Shown: positions 1-12,096, counted from the stretch's first letter. The stretch is 64,000 nucleotides of DNA from Molanna angustata (GCA_963576475.1 OY754974.1:8971974-9035973); one strand, 5' to 3'. The notes: generated from the sequence alone by a model not told the origin. Made by a program: numbers and translations.

Positions 1-486
1 GTTCAAATCGTCCGCGTTTCAAATTTACATTTATATTCATTTAATAATAACTCGACATTTCTGTACCAAGTAATATTAGTAAACATCAATTGTAATCATC
101 AACTTGATAAATAAAAGAGTAAGTTAAATTTCCTGTTATATCTTTCAATCTGTCTACCATTCCTACCTGAGTAATATTTGGTAATAATATTTAATCTATT
201 GTATACGGTATCACAGTTGCTTGGTCGATCAATCTGTGGCTCAGCTGTCGGGACTATCCGAACAGACCGCCACCAGGTTCGAACCAAGCGGTTGAGATAT
301 CATTTGGGTTGTATGTAGCTAAAGGCGGACAAACAGGTAATACCTACACGTCCAACTGACCGACCTTACCACCTCAATTACAGGCTTGCATATCAGCTCA
401 CGCTGGTATGCAATCGCTTCTAACCAAGTGACCACTCTGGCACTTTGGCAAGCTCTACATACCACAAAACCAAAAAACCCCCCAAA
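1..486 (+). repeat. 5' LTR (partial) of BEL/Pao-like element
   Basis: This stretch matches 4306-4791 without a difference that I could find by eye, so it is the 3' two thirds of a long terminal repeat whose start lies left of the window. The shared sequence ends at CCCCCCAAA (478-486). Beyond it this copy continues into a primer-binding-like motif, while the other copy continues into LINE coding sequence. Near-identity of the two copies implies a recent insertion. Confidence 0.85.
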
Positions 487-488
487 AC

Positions 489-593
489 TGGTGACCCCGA
501 CGTGTCTGAACATACCTTCTAAACAGTTCCAAAACTGGTGACCCGAACGTGTCTCTGAACACCCACCAGTCCAAAACTGGTGATCCGAACGTG
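489..593 (+). promoter_or_regulatory. Primer-binding-like site, three tandem copies
   Basis: TGGTGACCCCGACGTG (489-504) follows the 5' LTR by two bases, where the minus-strand primer site is expected. Two diverged copies follow at 536-550 (TGGTGACCCGAACGT) and 578-593 (TGGTGATCCGAACGTG), each with a similar GTCT..GAACA tail. Only the first is at the correct distance from the LTR. I did not identify the complementary tRNA. Confidence 0.6.
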
Positions 594-1332
594 TCTCAGA
601 ACACACACATACCTTCAGAAACTGGTAAAATTCCGAAATCGTTTAAAAAACTCAGGTACTTTTATTTTGTGCTCATAATTTCAATTGTTATTCTGTAGTA
701 AAAAATCTGGTGAGCCTATCACAACCTATTGTGCCTTTTTTAACGTAAAATCAGTAGTTTATTAAACAGAACAATAATACGTGTTCATTAATATACTGCG
801 TAACATTTTACTGCACGACAGAAACAAAGGATTTAACAGGAATTAATACTTGAACAGCGAGTTCTGGATGAACGGAATCACTCGAGCAGGTAACACATAT
901 ATTACAAGCTAATATATTAAATACATTTGTCTTATAATTTGTCAAAAATTAATAACAAGTGTACCCGCTCAAAAAACGCTCAAAAACGCTCATACGCAAA
1001 TTCCACCTAACTTAACATATTTACAATTGTTTAATATATAACTAATATGTACTTTATATTTTTTCATGACTGACGAGACGCAAAAATAATCCAGACGGAA
1101 CAAATTTAAAAAGAAGCTATCTAAAAAAAACCAAAAGTACCAGAAAATAAATAAATAAATACAAAGGACGAAGGTATAAAAATCTAAAGCAAAAAGCCAG
1201 AGAACCAAAACGCCGAATAGAGGTATAAAAATTATAATATTACTAAAGTCATCTTAAAAGCCTAAAGTCATTCTAAAAGCATAAAGTCATTATAAATATT
1301 TGTTTAAATAAGTGTTTACCGAAATATATAAA

Positions 1333-1372
<40 letters not shown>

Positions 1373-2689
1373 ATTGATAAAACGCAGAAAAAAAATAAAA
1401 ATTAAAAATAAATTTCATAGAAATTCATAAAATATTTATTTTTGCTAAATATCGTAATACGTAAAAATTAAAAAATTATCAATAAAAAATACATATTACA
1501 TTCCCAAATAAAACCATTATCATAAAAACTAAAAATTAGAAACATATAGCTAAATAATTATTATATTCGTAAAACGCATATTTTTATGTAAAAATTCAGT
1601 AAACCAAATATATATTCAAGAATGTTACAACGCGCCGATCGGTAATAAAAAAAAACGAAGTTAAATGAACTCCAAACAAAAGAATAGCCGTATGAACTCA
1701 TTTAACCCCTATATAACAGCGATAACGGTCAGGTCAATACCCCATTTACAAAAGTGAAAGTTAGCATAATGATATTTAAAACATCGATCGCAAAAATAAA
1801 ATTTTACATCGCCTAAATAAAAATAGAATTCAACAAATAATTTAACAACGCAAGGCACAAAAAATAAAATACATTAAATATTTAAATAAATTAGATACAT
1901 CGTTTCTAAACATAATTATAGGAATAAAACAATTGTATACAATTACAATTAAATAAAATAAAATACGTACGCAAACGAACATTATAATATATTTTTAAAA
2001 TATTTTTTCGAAATAATTTTTTGAAAATAAACTAAACTAATGCTTCTAAAACTATAATATTAAAATATTATTCTAAAAAATAAACTCCAACAAGCATACG
2101 ATACGGAAGTTTAAAACTATTACTATAATATAGAAAGCAAATTTAAACAATAACTAACTACAAATAAACATTGTTTTTAAATACAATCGAAATAAATAAA
2201 AATAAAAAGCCGTGATACATCGAGCAGCTACAAATAGCTAAAACTAATATAAAATATTTACAAAATATTATACTTAAATAAATACAAAATATTTTACTTT
2301 ATTTTTTTATAAAAACACTACAACTATAAAACCATGATCGAACAATAAAAATAATACGATACGATAGCGAATACGTTCCAGAATATAAAAACATTGAAAC
2401 ATGGCATACATAATAATAAATATTATAAACATAGTCGTATTTTAAATTTTTTTTAAAAAAAAACATTGTAGGTACAATACAATACGAAACAAACAAATAA
2501 CATTATATGGCATTATAGTATAATACTTTAGCAACGAGTAAACAAATACTTATAAATCAAATCAAATGGAACTTGCAAATTATAACAAACATTATTTTAT
2601 ACCTATCAATCAACGCAAGTACAAACATTTACATTGTATAATTCTATTGTATAATTTTAAAATTTCAAATTGAGCATCAAAGACATCAA

Positions 2690-3803
2690 CAAGAATCATC
2701 TGGACGACTTCATACAGCAACTAGCTGCCCCCGCATTCAACCGCATCACTACATAGAAGAAAAAAATATTTATGATGAATCACATCATCATCATCATCAT
2801 CTGGACGACTTCATACAGAAACTAGCTGCCCCCGCATTCTACCGCATCACTACCGGGAAGAAATTAACTATGGATGAACCACTGCATCTTCACATCATAC
2901 CAGCATTCAACCGGAGTATCGCTGAGGATCATCTTTGGTACCGCCAATACTCACTGCTCAACACCGCTGAAGAACCAGCAACGTTTGCCTTTTGAGAACA
3001 TCTCCGTGCCAGCATCACACATACACTTACTACAAGAGCACGCAAAGTCTTCCCCAAGTCATCGCCATCATTGCTCTGACGAGGAACGATTTTGTTGGAC
3101 ATACAACGTCTCTTCCTTCATGGCCTGCACGCAAAGAGCTAATGTCAACCTCCTTGCGACGCATGAAGAAACGAAGCTGCTCAACATTTACGTGTCACCG
3201 CCCTGAGGAATTCACATCAATCCTCCTCCGGTTTCACGAAATGTACCCAGGTTACACTGAAGTCCCATGCACTTCAAAGCCGTCAACATGGCGCACCGCA
3301 AAACCCTACGGGCTACACTGGATACTCTACATCCAAAGCTGTCTCCTGACGACACGCCGAAAACCACAAGACACCCTCGTGCTTCGCCCTTGCCGGCACA
3401 CGAGGCAGCTGTCGAATATTTATATACAAGCATACACACGCTGAGCACACTGCAAACCATTTCGCCTAGCTGGATAAATACCTACTTCAGGAAGATATTC
3501 CCGACAAAGTCGAAGCATCCATGCATACAACTGCATCAATTTTCTACATACATAACACATCTACTTCATCCTGAACAAAAAATAGAACTTCTACACTTCA
3601 TAACAGAAAACTGGGGATCATTCACAATTAATGGTACACTACGAAGTCGCAACCAACAACACCCAACAAGCTATACCACTGAGGAACACATAAGGATGTC
3701 CAGCCAGCACACGCAGGACGACACTCCTCCATTCACCTCAATAGCAGAGCAACCACACGCCATCACAAGAGCAGCAAATCATACCAGCAGCAGATATTTT
3801 TAA
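2690..3803 (+). pseudogene. Possible decayed gag-like coding remnant
   Basis: Three overlapping open frames lie in succession here (about 2874-3206, 2992-3444 and 3267-3803). Base composition is clearly richer in G+C than the surrounding AT-rich interior. The longest frame, 3267-3803, ends shortly before an AT-rich 3' tail. No zinc knuckle, protease or polymerase motif is visible and I do not recognise a family. Position inside an LTR element suggests a gag relic or captured sequence, but this is inference. Confidence 0.3.
2695..2853 (+). repeat. Short direct duplication
   Basis: A block beginning CATCTGGACGACTTCATACA and running through CCGCATCACTAC occurs at about 2697 and again at about 2801. 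The copies differ by a few bases and are separated by a CATCAT-rich spacer. It looks like a local duplication within the LTR element interior. Confidence 0.7.
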
Positions 3804-4074
3804 AAGATAAGTAACTTCATACTCTGTACAAAAACAAATTTATACTTATAATATGATTAACTTTATATATGTATAGATTAAGTTGTATTTAAATAATTAC
3901 ATTACTGTGTATTAGGAAAGACTACTTTTCGTATAGAAATTCATTACATAACATGTACATAGCGGTTCAAAAGAAAACCCTATGCAAAATAACATAACAA
4001 ATCAAATGCTTTAAAATTTTTTTTTATCTTTCACAGAACGCAATGTAAGGACTTTGAACTTCGAGGAGGGGTCG

Positions 4075-4791
4075 TGTTTCGTCTAAGCGACTGCCAGCGG
4101 GGTCTGTGGCGACTGCGCCAATTGCGCCAATTGCGCCAATTGCGCCGCGCAGTGCTTCGCTGCGCTGAGTACTTCGGCAGGCGCCATCTTGCCCTGCGCC
4201 GTATTCACAGCCGTCTCCTATTTAAGGGGAAGCACAGCGCGCCCACACTATTCCCGTCATCCAGACCTCGAAGCTAGGCATCACGCTGCCCGACCGCTCA
4301 TCGCTGTTCAAATCGTCCGCGTTTCAAATTTACATTTATATTCATTTAATAATAACTCGACATTTCTGTACCAAGTAATATTAGTAAACATCAATTGTAA
4401 TCATCAACTTGATAAATAAAAGAGTAAGTTAAATTTCCTGTTATATCTTTCAATCTGTCTACCATTCCTACCTGAGTAATATTTGGTAATAATATTTAAT
4501 CTATTGTATACGGTATCACAGTTGCTTGGTCGATCAATCTGTGGCTCAGCTGTCGGGACTATCCGAACAGACCGCCACCAGGTTCGAACCAAGCGGTTGA
4601 GATATCATTTGGGTTGTATGTAGCTAAAGGCGGACAAACAGGTAATACCTACACGTCCAACTGACCGACCTTACCACCTCAATTACAGGCTTGCATATCA
4701 GCTCACGCTGGTATGCAATCGCTTCTAACCAAGTGACCACTCTGGCACTTTGGCAAGCTCTACATACCACAAAACCAAAAAACCCCCCAAA
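4075..4791 (+). repeat. 3' LTR of BEL/Pao-like element
   Basis: The terminal repeat begins at TGTTTCGTC just after the purine tract and ends at CCCCCCAAA, about 717 bp. Positions 4306-4791 match window positions 1-486. A 9-bp motif, GCGCCAATT, is repeated three times at 4119-4145, and a TATTTAAG box lies near 4217. The right border falls abruptly into LINE reverse transcriptase coding sequence. The target duplication cannot be checked because the left flank is outside the window. Confidence 0.8.
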
Positions 4792-6575
4792 CATACGTTG
4801 TCGTAGGCTGCGTCAATGTCTAAAAAAGCGGCCACGAGGAACTCTTTGTTAGAAAAAGCCAGCTGTATGTCCGTAACAAGAGTACATAGACTATCCATAC
4901 ATCCGAGTGACCTTCTAAACCCGAACTGGCTACTTGATAAATGACGACTGTTTTCCAGGAACCATTCTATTCGTATCTTAATAAGGTGTTCAAGCAATTT
5001 TAATATACAAGAAGACAAGGCAATAGGACGGTATGATGACCCCAGGGTCAGATCCCTACCCGGTTTCGGAATTGGGATCACCAACTGGTGTTTCCATTCC
5101 ACAGGGACAGAGCTTTTGTGCAAAATTTGTTTGAAAATGTCTAAAAGGAAAAGAAGAAATGGATCCGGAAGTTTCCTCAGCACCGAGTAAGGGATCTTAT
5201 CCAGACCTGGGGACGAGTTTTTGGTCTTTATTAACGATATTTTCAGTTCATCTAAGGAAAACGGCCAGACTAAACATGAGCCGGTGTTAACTGTTGCAGA
5301 TTGTCCGTGCAATGTAATTTGAGTTATATTGGGAACATATGAGGGAGCTAAAGACTTAACAAAGTTGGGGAGCCATAATTTGGTATACTGCAATCTACGA
5401 GGAGGAACCATCGAGCCCCTAAAGCGTTTAATCATGTCCCAAACATATGACGGTGGGGAGTTGGGAGACAGTGACGAACAAAATCCAGACCAACCATTAC
5501 GCTTTTTCTGTCTAAGTGCCTTTTTTGTTTTTGCTTGAAGGGCCTTAGCAGACAAAAAATTTTCCATAGACATGTCGTTTTTATATTTGAGCATGGCTTT
5601 TTTACGCTCCTCAACCAGTATATCGCACTCCTCATCCCACCATGGAGTATATCTCCTAGGCCTTCTACCACCCTTCTTTTTCGGTATGGATTCATCTGTT
5701 GCATCTTTTAGAATTTGGAAGAAGTTATTGTAGTTATTTTGGACGGTTGTATTACTATCGAATGGATTCTCTCTTTCATTAACTCTGCTCTCAATTATCT
5801 TCCTGAATCTAAACCAGTCCGCCTTACGAATGTTATAAAGGTTTCTCTGGTTTTGAGGTAAATATAAGCTAGAGGAACAATTGTACGTGAAAATAATGGG
5901 AAAGTGGTCGCTTGAGAAAGCATCGTGTGTTATCGTCCAATTTACAGAGCTGGCCAAATCTCCTGTACACAAGGACAGGTCCAGAGCGCTTCGGTTCTGA
6001 CCCGTTGGAGTCAGCCTCGTTGCTGATCCATCATTTAGGATGCACAAATTATGTTCATCGATGAATGTCAAAATATGATTTCCTGACCTATCTGATCTAG
6101 AGCAACCCCAAGATGGACTATGAGCATTAAAATCCCCTAGAATAAAATACGATACAGGGAGGAGTGGCACTACGGAGTTCCAAAAACTGTTGTCAAAACC
6201 AGTGCCCGGAGGTACATACGCTGATATGAATCCTATATTATTAATTATTACAGCCGCCACTTCCAGAAATGGATTAAAAGGCAGATCAATTTGGGTAAAA
6301 GAAAGCGCCGAGTCGACCAACAAAGCCACGCCACCGCCTCTCCCCTCCTGTCTGTCGCCTCTTACACAAAAGTATCCTGGTATATTATAAGAATAGTGTG
6401 GTCTAATCCACGTTTCGGCAATAGCAGCGATGTTGATTTTATAGTGGTTTAAAAGATAAACAATATCAGCTCTATTACTCACAGCACTTCGAGCATTCCA
6501 CTGTAGGACTGAAATATTTTTGTTAGTATTAGTATCTGTAATTACTGTGAATTTTTCTATTTGCGATGTCTTCAC
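4792..6575 (-). pseudogene. I/Jockey-type LINE ORF2, cut by an LTR element
   Basis: ORF2 of a non-LTR retrotransposon (endonuclease plus reverse transcriptase for target-primed reverse transcription). The N-terminal part shows an apurinic-type endonuclease: the opening motif VLQWNARS, then ETWI, GDFNAHSPSWG and SSDHFPI. Reverse transcriptase motifs follow, including PKPGRD, YRPIALSS and FGFRR. The frame stops being LINE sequence at FLDIDAAYDNV (about 4792-4830), where the LTR element begins. The YxDD box, RNase H and 3' tail are therefore missing from the window. The reading frame otherwise lacks internal stops. No ATG lies at its 5' end: the frame opens directly after a stop at 6576, so the start may be lost or initiation is unusual. 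It follows ORF1 by about 65 bp. Confidence 0.85.
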
Positions 6576-6641
6576 TTAAAATAATTAAGCTATGAGTAAT
6601 AGCAAGAAAAAAAAAATGACACCATATTAGAGATACCTAGT

Positions 6642-7949
6642 CTAATTATGAGATTCAGGTGAAGCAGGAGGAGCTAGAAGAGAAGACATTTGTGTAAAGA
6701 TAGATTCATCATTAATATTTGATAATAGATAGGTAAAAATCTGGAACATCAGTTTAATGTTATTAGGATTAAGTGGCGATTCAGAAATCGAAGAATCATT
6801 AGAAGAAGAGGATGGAGAAGAAGCATTGATATTAAATTCTGGGGGCACACCACATCCATTCTTGGGATTCAGTGGTTGTCCATTTGAGTAGGACAATAAG
6901 GAGTTGATTGTTTTGTGATCTATGATTTTCTTAATTTGCTTTTTATTAGGAGATGATGCTGAAGTCACCTCACTGAACGATTTTTTGGGGGCTCCAACTT
7001 TTTTAGAAGCTTGAACAAAGGATACGCCCTCTGTAGCCATAACACGTCTAATATCCCTTTGTCTATGCAACTCAGGGCAAATATTGCTTGTAGATATATG
7101 GTCTCCTTTACAGTTTACACATATGCTTTAAGTTTCTGTTTTTAAGCAGTCTTTAGATTCGTGGTTTTCACCGCATTTAGCACATCTTGATGAATTGGTA
7201 CATCTAGTGTGGGTATGTCCGTATCTTTGGCATTTATGGCAAATGTATGAAGGCGGAATATACAAATCAACATTTATAGAATTATAAAATAAGTATATGT
7301 AATCAGGGAGTTTTTGCCCCTCAAATGTGACAAGAATTGTGGATGAAGGAATCCACTCCATTTTTCCGTTGATATTAGTCCTTCTATTCAAACGTCTTAG
7401 TCTAGCAACTTTCCCGCAACCAAGGGGTACTTGAATATTGTTCATAATGTCGTCATCTGTTAGATCCGTTGGTATGCGTCTAATCAATCCACTCTTGTAC
7501 AGTTTGTAATTGGGAATATAAGATTTCAAACCCTTAGATGAAAGCATATTCGATTTTATAAAGTTATTTGCATATTTAGCAGTTGCAAATGTAACTATGG
7601 TGCGGCGACCTCCATCCGCCCTCACTCCTCCAGGGACAATCCCCTCCATACCTGATCTAGATAGTAAACCACCCAAAACCATGGGATGAATGGGTTTACC
7701 CTTTTCCGTGTTCTCCACAACGACCATGAAAGGCGGAAGAGCCAAAGGCGAGTACTGGCTCTCACCAACTGAAGCCGAAGATATGCATGCGCTCTCATTG
7801 ACAGCAACTGAAGGTGGACAGTCGCCTTCTTTGACAAATTGATTTGTGTATTCATTTGACCGAATTGTCATTTGTGAAGAAGACTCTGGTTCCATATCCA
7901 GTCTTTTCTTTTTGGCATTAGGGCCACCCTTATCGGGTGGGTCATTCAT
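6642..7949 (-). pseudogene. LINE ORF1 (zinc-knuckle gag-like), one in-frame stop
   Basis: Nucleic-acid-binding ORF1 of the same LINE. An ATG at 7949 begins the frame. A basic stretch is followed by a region like an RNA-recognition fold, then zinc knuckles: CHKCQRYGHTHTRC and CAKCGENHESKDC. A TAA (7128-7130) interrupts the frame just before what would be a third CxxC knuckle (CVNCKGDHISTSNIC). The frame then continues open to 6642, with a Ser/Asn-rich C-terminal tail. The three-knuckle arrangement followed by a QRDIRR motif is typical of the I and Jockey groups. A single nonsense codon in an otherwise open frame suggests recent inactivation. Confidence 0.85.
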
Positions 7950-8439
7950 TGTCGCCAATCAACCAAACACGTTGATTGCAATGTATACGGTAAAAAAAAA
8001 TGCTGAGCGAATTTAAAATGTTTACTTTCAAAAATGTCTCCACTTATCACTTGATATTTATATATATTTCGAAAACAAATTCTTCATTAAACACGATTTT
8101 TATTCTGTTTGATAGTTATTTGTTTATTAACGACTGTTTTAGATCAAATGTGACGAGAGAAAAATAAGATAACTCACAATAAGTATCTGTCAAACACCCA
8201 TCGGCTGATTTACTTGCGCTAAATAATTTATCACTTTAAGCGTTTAATAAATTTTAGGTGTTTTTTAGCACAAATTTCTCAAGAGGTATCATTTTTTTTA
8301 AATTTAGACTAAGAATATTAAAATATGGTTTCATACATGCTGTGCACGACGAATGCCTATTTTTTTGTCTTTTAAAAATATCTTTATAACTTAGTTTAGT
8401 TTGTCGATCGACAATTTATTCTTGATAGAACTCTATTGT
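7950..8439. other. LINE 5' end and AT-rich DNA
   Basis: The first part should contain the 5' untranslated region of the minus-strand LINE, but I cannot place its 5' boundary. The rest is AT-rich with no open frame or repeat that I can define. Confidence 0.4.
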
Positions 8440-8606
8440 ATGTTGATATGTTATAAAAATATAAAAATACTTGGTAATAGTTCTATTGTATTTATTAGAT
8501 TATCGACGAGTTTCGTGTTAGCACATCGTCAGAATAATCATTACTCGTCGATAATCTAATAAATACAATAGAACTATTACCAAATATTTTTATAACATAT
8601 CAACAT
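8440..8606. repeat. Foldback element, about 63-71-bp arms
   Basis: A long inverted repeat: left arm 8440-8510, right arm 8544-8606, loop 8511-8543. Both arms run through TTATTAGATTATCGACGAG or its complement at their inner ends and through ATGTTGATATG at their outer ends. The left arm has 8 extra bases (an ATAAAAAT duplication) and otherwise differs at one or two positions. The arms would form a strong hairpin in RNA. It resembles a palindromic MITE, but I see no clear target duplication. Confidence 0.8.
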
Positions 8607-9336
8607 ATCCTTGGCATACCTTGGCATAGTTTTAACGCAATAAACGATTGACTCATTAAAAAAAATGATCTGATATAACTAATAGATGAGACCTGACTGA
8701 AATCAACTAAGATCCAGGCATGAAATTTCATTTCGTTTCATTTTTTTATGAGTTATAATATATGTTTTGAAAATTTACGTGCTGTTTAATTAAAAAAAAG
8801 CCGGTGGGGCATATGACTTTTGAAAAGACTACGGTGGGGCATGGCATAAAGAAGTCTGGTAAACACTGGCGTAGAGAGTGTATACAATGAGTATCGTCGT
8901 AATAATATTTTCACATTATCTTACAAACTATAAGTTTGATCGACTTAATATGTAGTATAGTGTATTGAATTATAATTGACACTTGTTTAATTTTTTTCTC
9001 TAGAAGTCTGTCGAAACATTAAAATGAACTCACGGTCTAGAAATCTTTTATATTTTTAATAATATATTTCATAAAAATGAATTTGATATATCTTATATGC
9101 TGATATTTAAAAAGAATATAAATGTCTTCTGTTATTATTCTGTTATTATCGGAAGAGAATTTGTCGACCAGATGTTTCTGTAAAAGACAATTCATTATTT
9201 TCTTGATTGTTCTTTTATTGAGTCCATTAAATTTTTATATTCCTATGAAAAGAAATGTCTGACGAATAACTTTGTTTTATTCTGATTGGCCAACACAATG
9301 TAGACCATAATGATGACATCATAAAAATATCGTTTA
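8607..9336. other. AT-rich DNA, no gene seen
   Basis: No coding frame or defined element. A GGTGGGGCAT motif occurs twice (about 8802 and 8831), followed by GTAAACACTGGCG, which resembles a hAT terminus, but no partner end was found. Confidence 0.4.
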
Positions 9337-9582
9337 ATGCGCGTAATACTAGATTGGTTACTAGCAACATTTGGATATTTTTTACAAGTAGTATACAGAC
9401 AAATTCCTAAGAAAAATACGAATTCTTCATTTAATGAAGAACAAATTCAACGAATCAACGAAGTCTTGAGCGGGGCGGAAAAGTTCCTCTTTATTCCTCA
9501 AACCAGAGTCCACTCACGGATATTTAGAGGCCAGGAAAGCTATTATAATACGACCTTCCGTCCCTTTGAAGGCTTGAAGTAA
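9337..9582 (+). CDS. Small hypothetical ORF, 81 aa
   Basis: An ATG-initiated frame of 81 codons with a hydrophobic N-terminus (VILDWLLATFGYFLQVVY, a possible signal anchor) followed by a polar segment containing NEEQIQRINEVLSGAEKFL. Its composition is more balanced than the surrounding DNA, which is mildly in favour of coding. I do not recognise it and see no splice or promoter context. It could be an exon, a transposon relic or chance. Confidence 0.2.
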   Translation: MRVILDWLLATFGYFLQVVYRQIPKKNTNSSFNEEQIQRINEVLSGAEKFLFIPQTRVHSRIFRGQESYYNTTFRPFEGLK

Positions 9583-11685
9583 ATTAATAAAATCAGGAAA
9601 AAGTTATATATAGAAAAAGTTAAGCCTTTCGTGGGATAACGCACACCCGCATATCTGTCGCTGGTTACTTCACACTGTTGGAGAATCCGTGATGGTATAA
9701 ATCAAATAATAAGTTAAGTTTGTACCTATATAAAATAGATATGCGATCTGTTTTAAAGGAATTTTGTTTTACTTAAATTGTAACTTCTTGAACCTATATA
9801 ATATTATATAATTTATACACTAGCAAGTTTATTGCCAAAAATTTCTTCCAACCAACCAGAGTAATTGTAAATATATAATGCAATATGTACTATGACAATA
9901 AGATAGTGAAATGACAAAAAAGAATACTAAAAATTTTATAGATAACAGAAGAAAAAAAGACAAAAATCTATTAAATATAAGTACAGTTCATACCAATGAT
10001 AGGACAACAAAAGTATAAGGAGAAAATGAGGAGAACAAGGAGAAATCAGGTATTATCAGACATATATATTTGCTTTCGCCCTTTTTTGAATATGTTTAAT
10101 GAGATGGACGATGCAATACCAGGACTTCACAGGATATTCCGTAGCATCATTTTGTCTAGGGTCTGAGAGGAGGATGTTCAGTGTTAAGGTCTTTTTCCAT
10201 TTATTTGGTAGTCCCGGTGGTCACTGAACCTTTGGTATTTCTTAAATATTTTCATTTATCCCTTTTTTCGTAATCCATATTCTCTATAACACATAATGAG
10301 TACAACGTAGTAAACTTATAATACATTTGATAACTAAGACTATTTCAACTTGACTCTGGCCAAAGTTTCTCCCATTGAAGTAACAGGAACCATAAAAGTA
10401 TTAATGATAATACTCGTGCTTCAGAAAATGTTGTATATTGGTCAGTTAATAAACTCCTGGCTATACGAGAAAAAATAAAAAGACAAACTTTGAATTAATA
10501 AAATAAAAAATGTTCATTTCTCTCACAAAGGTTGCTCGTTGGTTCAATTTCAAAATCAATCCTCATTTAGTTAGCAACTATCCTAGGTAACTGCAAACAT
10601 GTTGACAATTTCAGCATAATGAGTGAAGGTTTGGGAGTGTACCAACAAAGCGAAAACCCAAAAAAATGTGTTCTGTGCAGCGACGCAATTATTCAAGATG
10701 TTAGCTTAATGAGAAATAATTAATGAGAATTTAATGAGAAATAGTTAAAAAAAACCTCGACGTTTGAATTTGCAATAAGATATCTCTGCGAATATAAATT
10801 GCGAATACACGGTTTTCCACTATTCGATCGCAAAGAAATACGAACAAAAATTACGCCTGGTACTATCTGACTCTGCAAACACACGAATAACATTACCATC
10901 TCAATAAAACGTCAAGAATCCTTGATGGTGCGGGATGTGCCTATCCAAGTAAAATAAAAGCAGGGCAAAAACTTTTAAAGACGTGTCTGTTTGAAGAGAT
11001 TTTTAGTCAAGGGGCCACATTAGCTAATAGAAAAACATGCTTTTTATCATTACGAATTTCTTAATGGCTAATTGCAATTTTTTATGATGAAACACAGACA
11101 CCCCCACGCTCGAAGACATTTTGAATGCATTTGAAATCTATTCAAAATTGCATTACTGTTTTGTATTTTCTACTTTTTCAATCTGGTGTTTGGTTTTCAA
11201 TTTCATCTCTTTTTATTTGTTTATGGCACTTAATAATAATTCCCTATTATTATTATTACCAATAGGAACTTCCATAAAATAATTCGCTGACAAAAAAATA
11301 ACAATTTCCTTCGCTGGGCTATTAAAAATCTAAATTAAACAAACACACCGATCAAGCTTTTAATTGGAAATAATTCACTCTTCAAGATACTTAACATATC
11401 AAATGATTAGGTTCTGAGGAGATCCCTATACTACCTATCACCTACTGATTTTTGATTAATAACGTTTAAAAAATCTTTAACAATTCGATATGTATCAATT
11501 AGAACCGATTTTTTAATTTTCATTATTATATTATTCAATAAATCTTATATTCCTAAATCACGGCTTAACGATTTTTAAATAATGCCGGTAATTCATATTA
11601 TAAATTGTAATATTATGAGAAGATTTTTAACATTGGATATTTCACCTGTCGGGAGTCAATGATATCTTATAACAAATTGTACAAA
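9583..11685. other. AT-rich DNA with dispersed-repeat traces
   Basis: No gene seen. About 9635-9705 carries a minus-strand copy of a dispersed motif (ACCATCACG..CACAATGTG..GTAACCAGCG) also present near 13790, 44035 and 47625. About 10065-10135 shares TTTTTGAATATGTTTAATGA and flanking bases with 15815-15870. Confidence 0.45.
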
Positions 11686-12096
11686 TCTCAATAGAGACGA
11701 AGTTGGAATATAATAGGAGAATCAATAGAATCAATAAACAGGGTTACCTAGTTGGGCAGCAGTAATCTTCATAAAAGTCTTTGTGATAAAGGTGTGAAAA
11801 ATAAATAAATAAATAAAATAACTCATGGCACCTACAGGGTTTACGACACGTCATCGGCTGGATTACATGATCACTTTATGCACTTGCGCAACGTTCTGCA
11901 ATTACGCTATTATACATACATTTATAATATAGAACATTCAAAAATAGGATTGATATGGAAGTCAATAATAAGGCATAATTGGTGAACGTTGCGCAAGCGC
12001 ATAAAGTGATAACGTAATCCAGCCGATGACAAGTTGTAAGCCCTGTAAAGTTGTAAGTTGTGCCTTGAGTTCCTGGATCTCATAAAATTATTGAGA
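11686..12096. repeat. Dispersed family X, two ends head to head
   Basis: A minus-strand end of family X (11686-11915, beginning CTCAATAGAGACGAAGTTGG) faces a plus-strand end (11971-12096, with CGTTGCGCAAGCGCATAAAG), separated by about 55 bp. The two form a long imperfect palindrome. The minus copy carries an extra segment of about 105 bp ending in a tail of AAATA repeats (about 11722-11822), which looks like a short retroelement 3' end inserted into it. Other family copies are at 13258-13400, 20385-20790, 48218-48755 and 55275-55775. Confidence 0.7.

Larger units (their letters stand above)
487..4074 (+). mobile_element. Internal region of non-autonomous LTR retrotransposon
   Basis: This is the DNA between the two LTR copies, about 3.6 kb. 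It carries no protease, reverse transcriptase or integrase that I can recognise, so the element is non-autonomous. It starts with a primer-binding-like motif of the type seen in BEL/Pao elements. From about 600 to 2690 it is very AT-rich and includes a poly(A) run (about 1332-1370) with no coding signal. At 2690-3800 base composition becomes more balanced. A purine-rich tract, GAGGAGGGG (about 4063-4071), lies just before the 3' LTR and would serve as the polypurine tract. Assignment to BEL/Pao rests only on the primer-binding-like sequence and general layout. Confidence 0.65.

Noticed and set aside
319..606. 95-codon minus-strand frame with repeated SETRSxHQFW
   Set aside because: The repetition comes from the three primer-binding-like motifs read in reverse.
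2299..2496. 65-codon frame rich in Tyr, Phe and Val on the minus strand
   Set aside because: Chance frame in AT-rich LTR-element interior.
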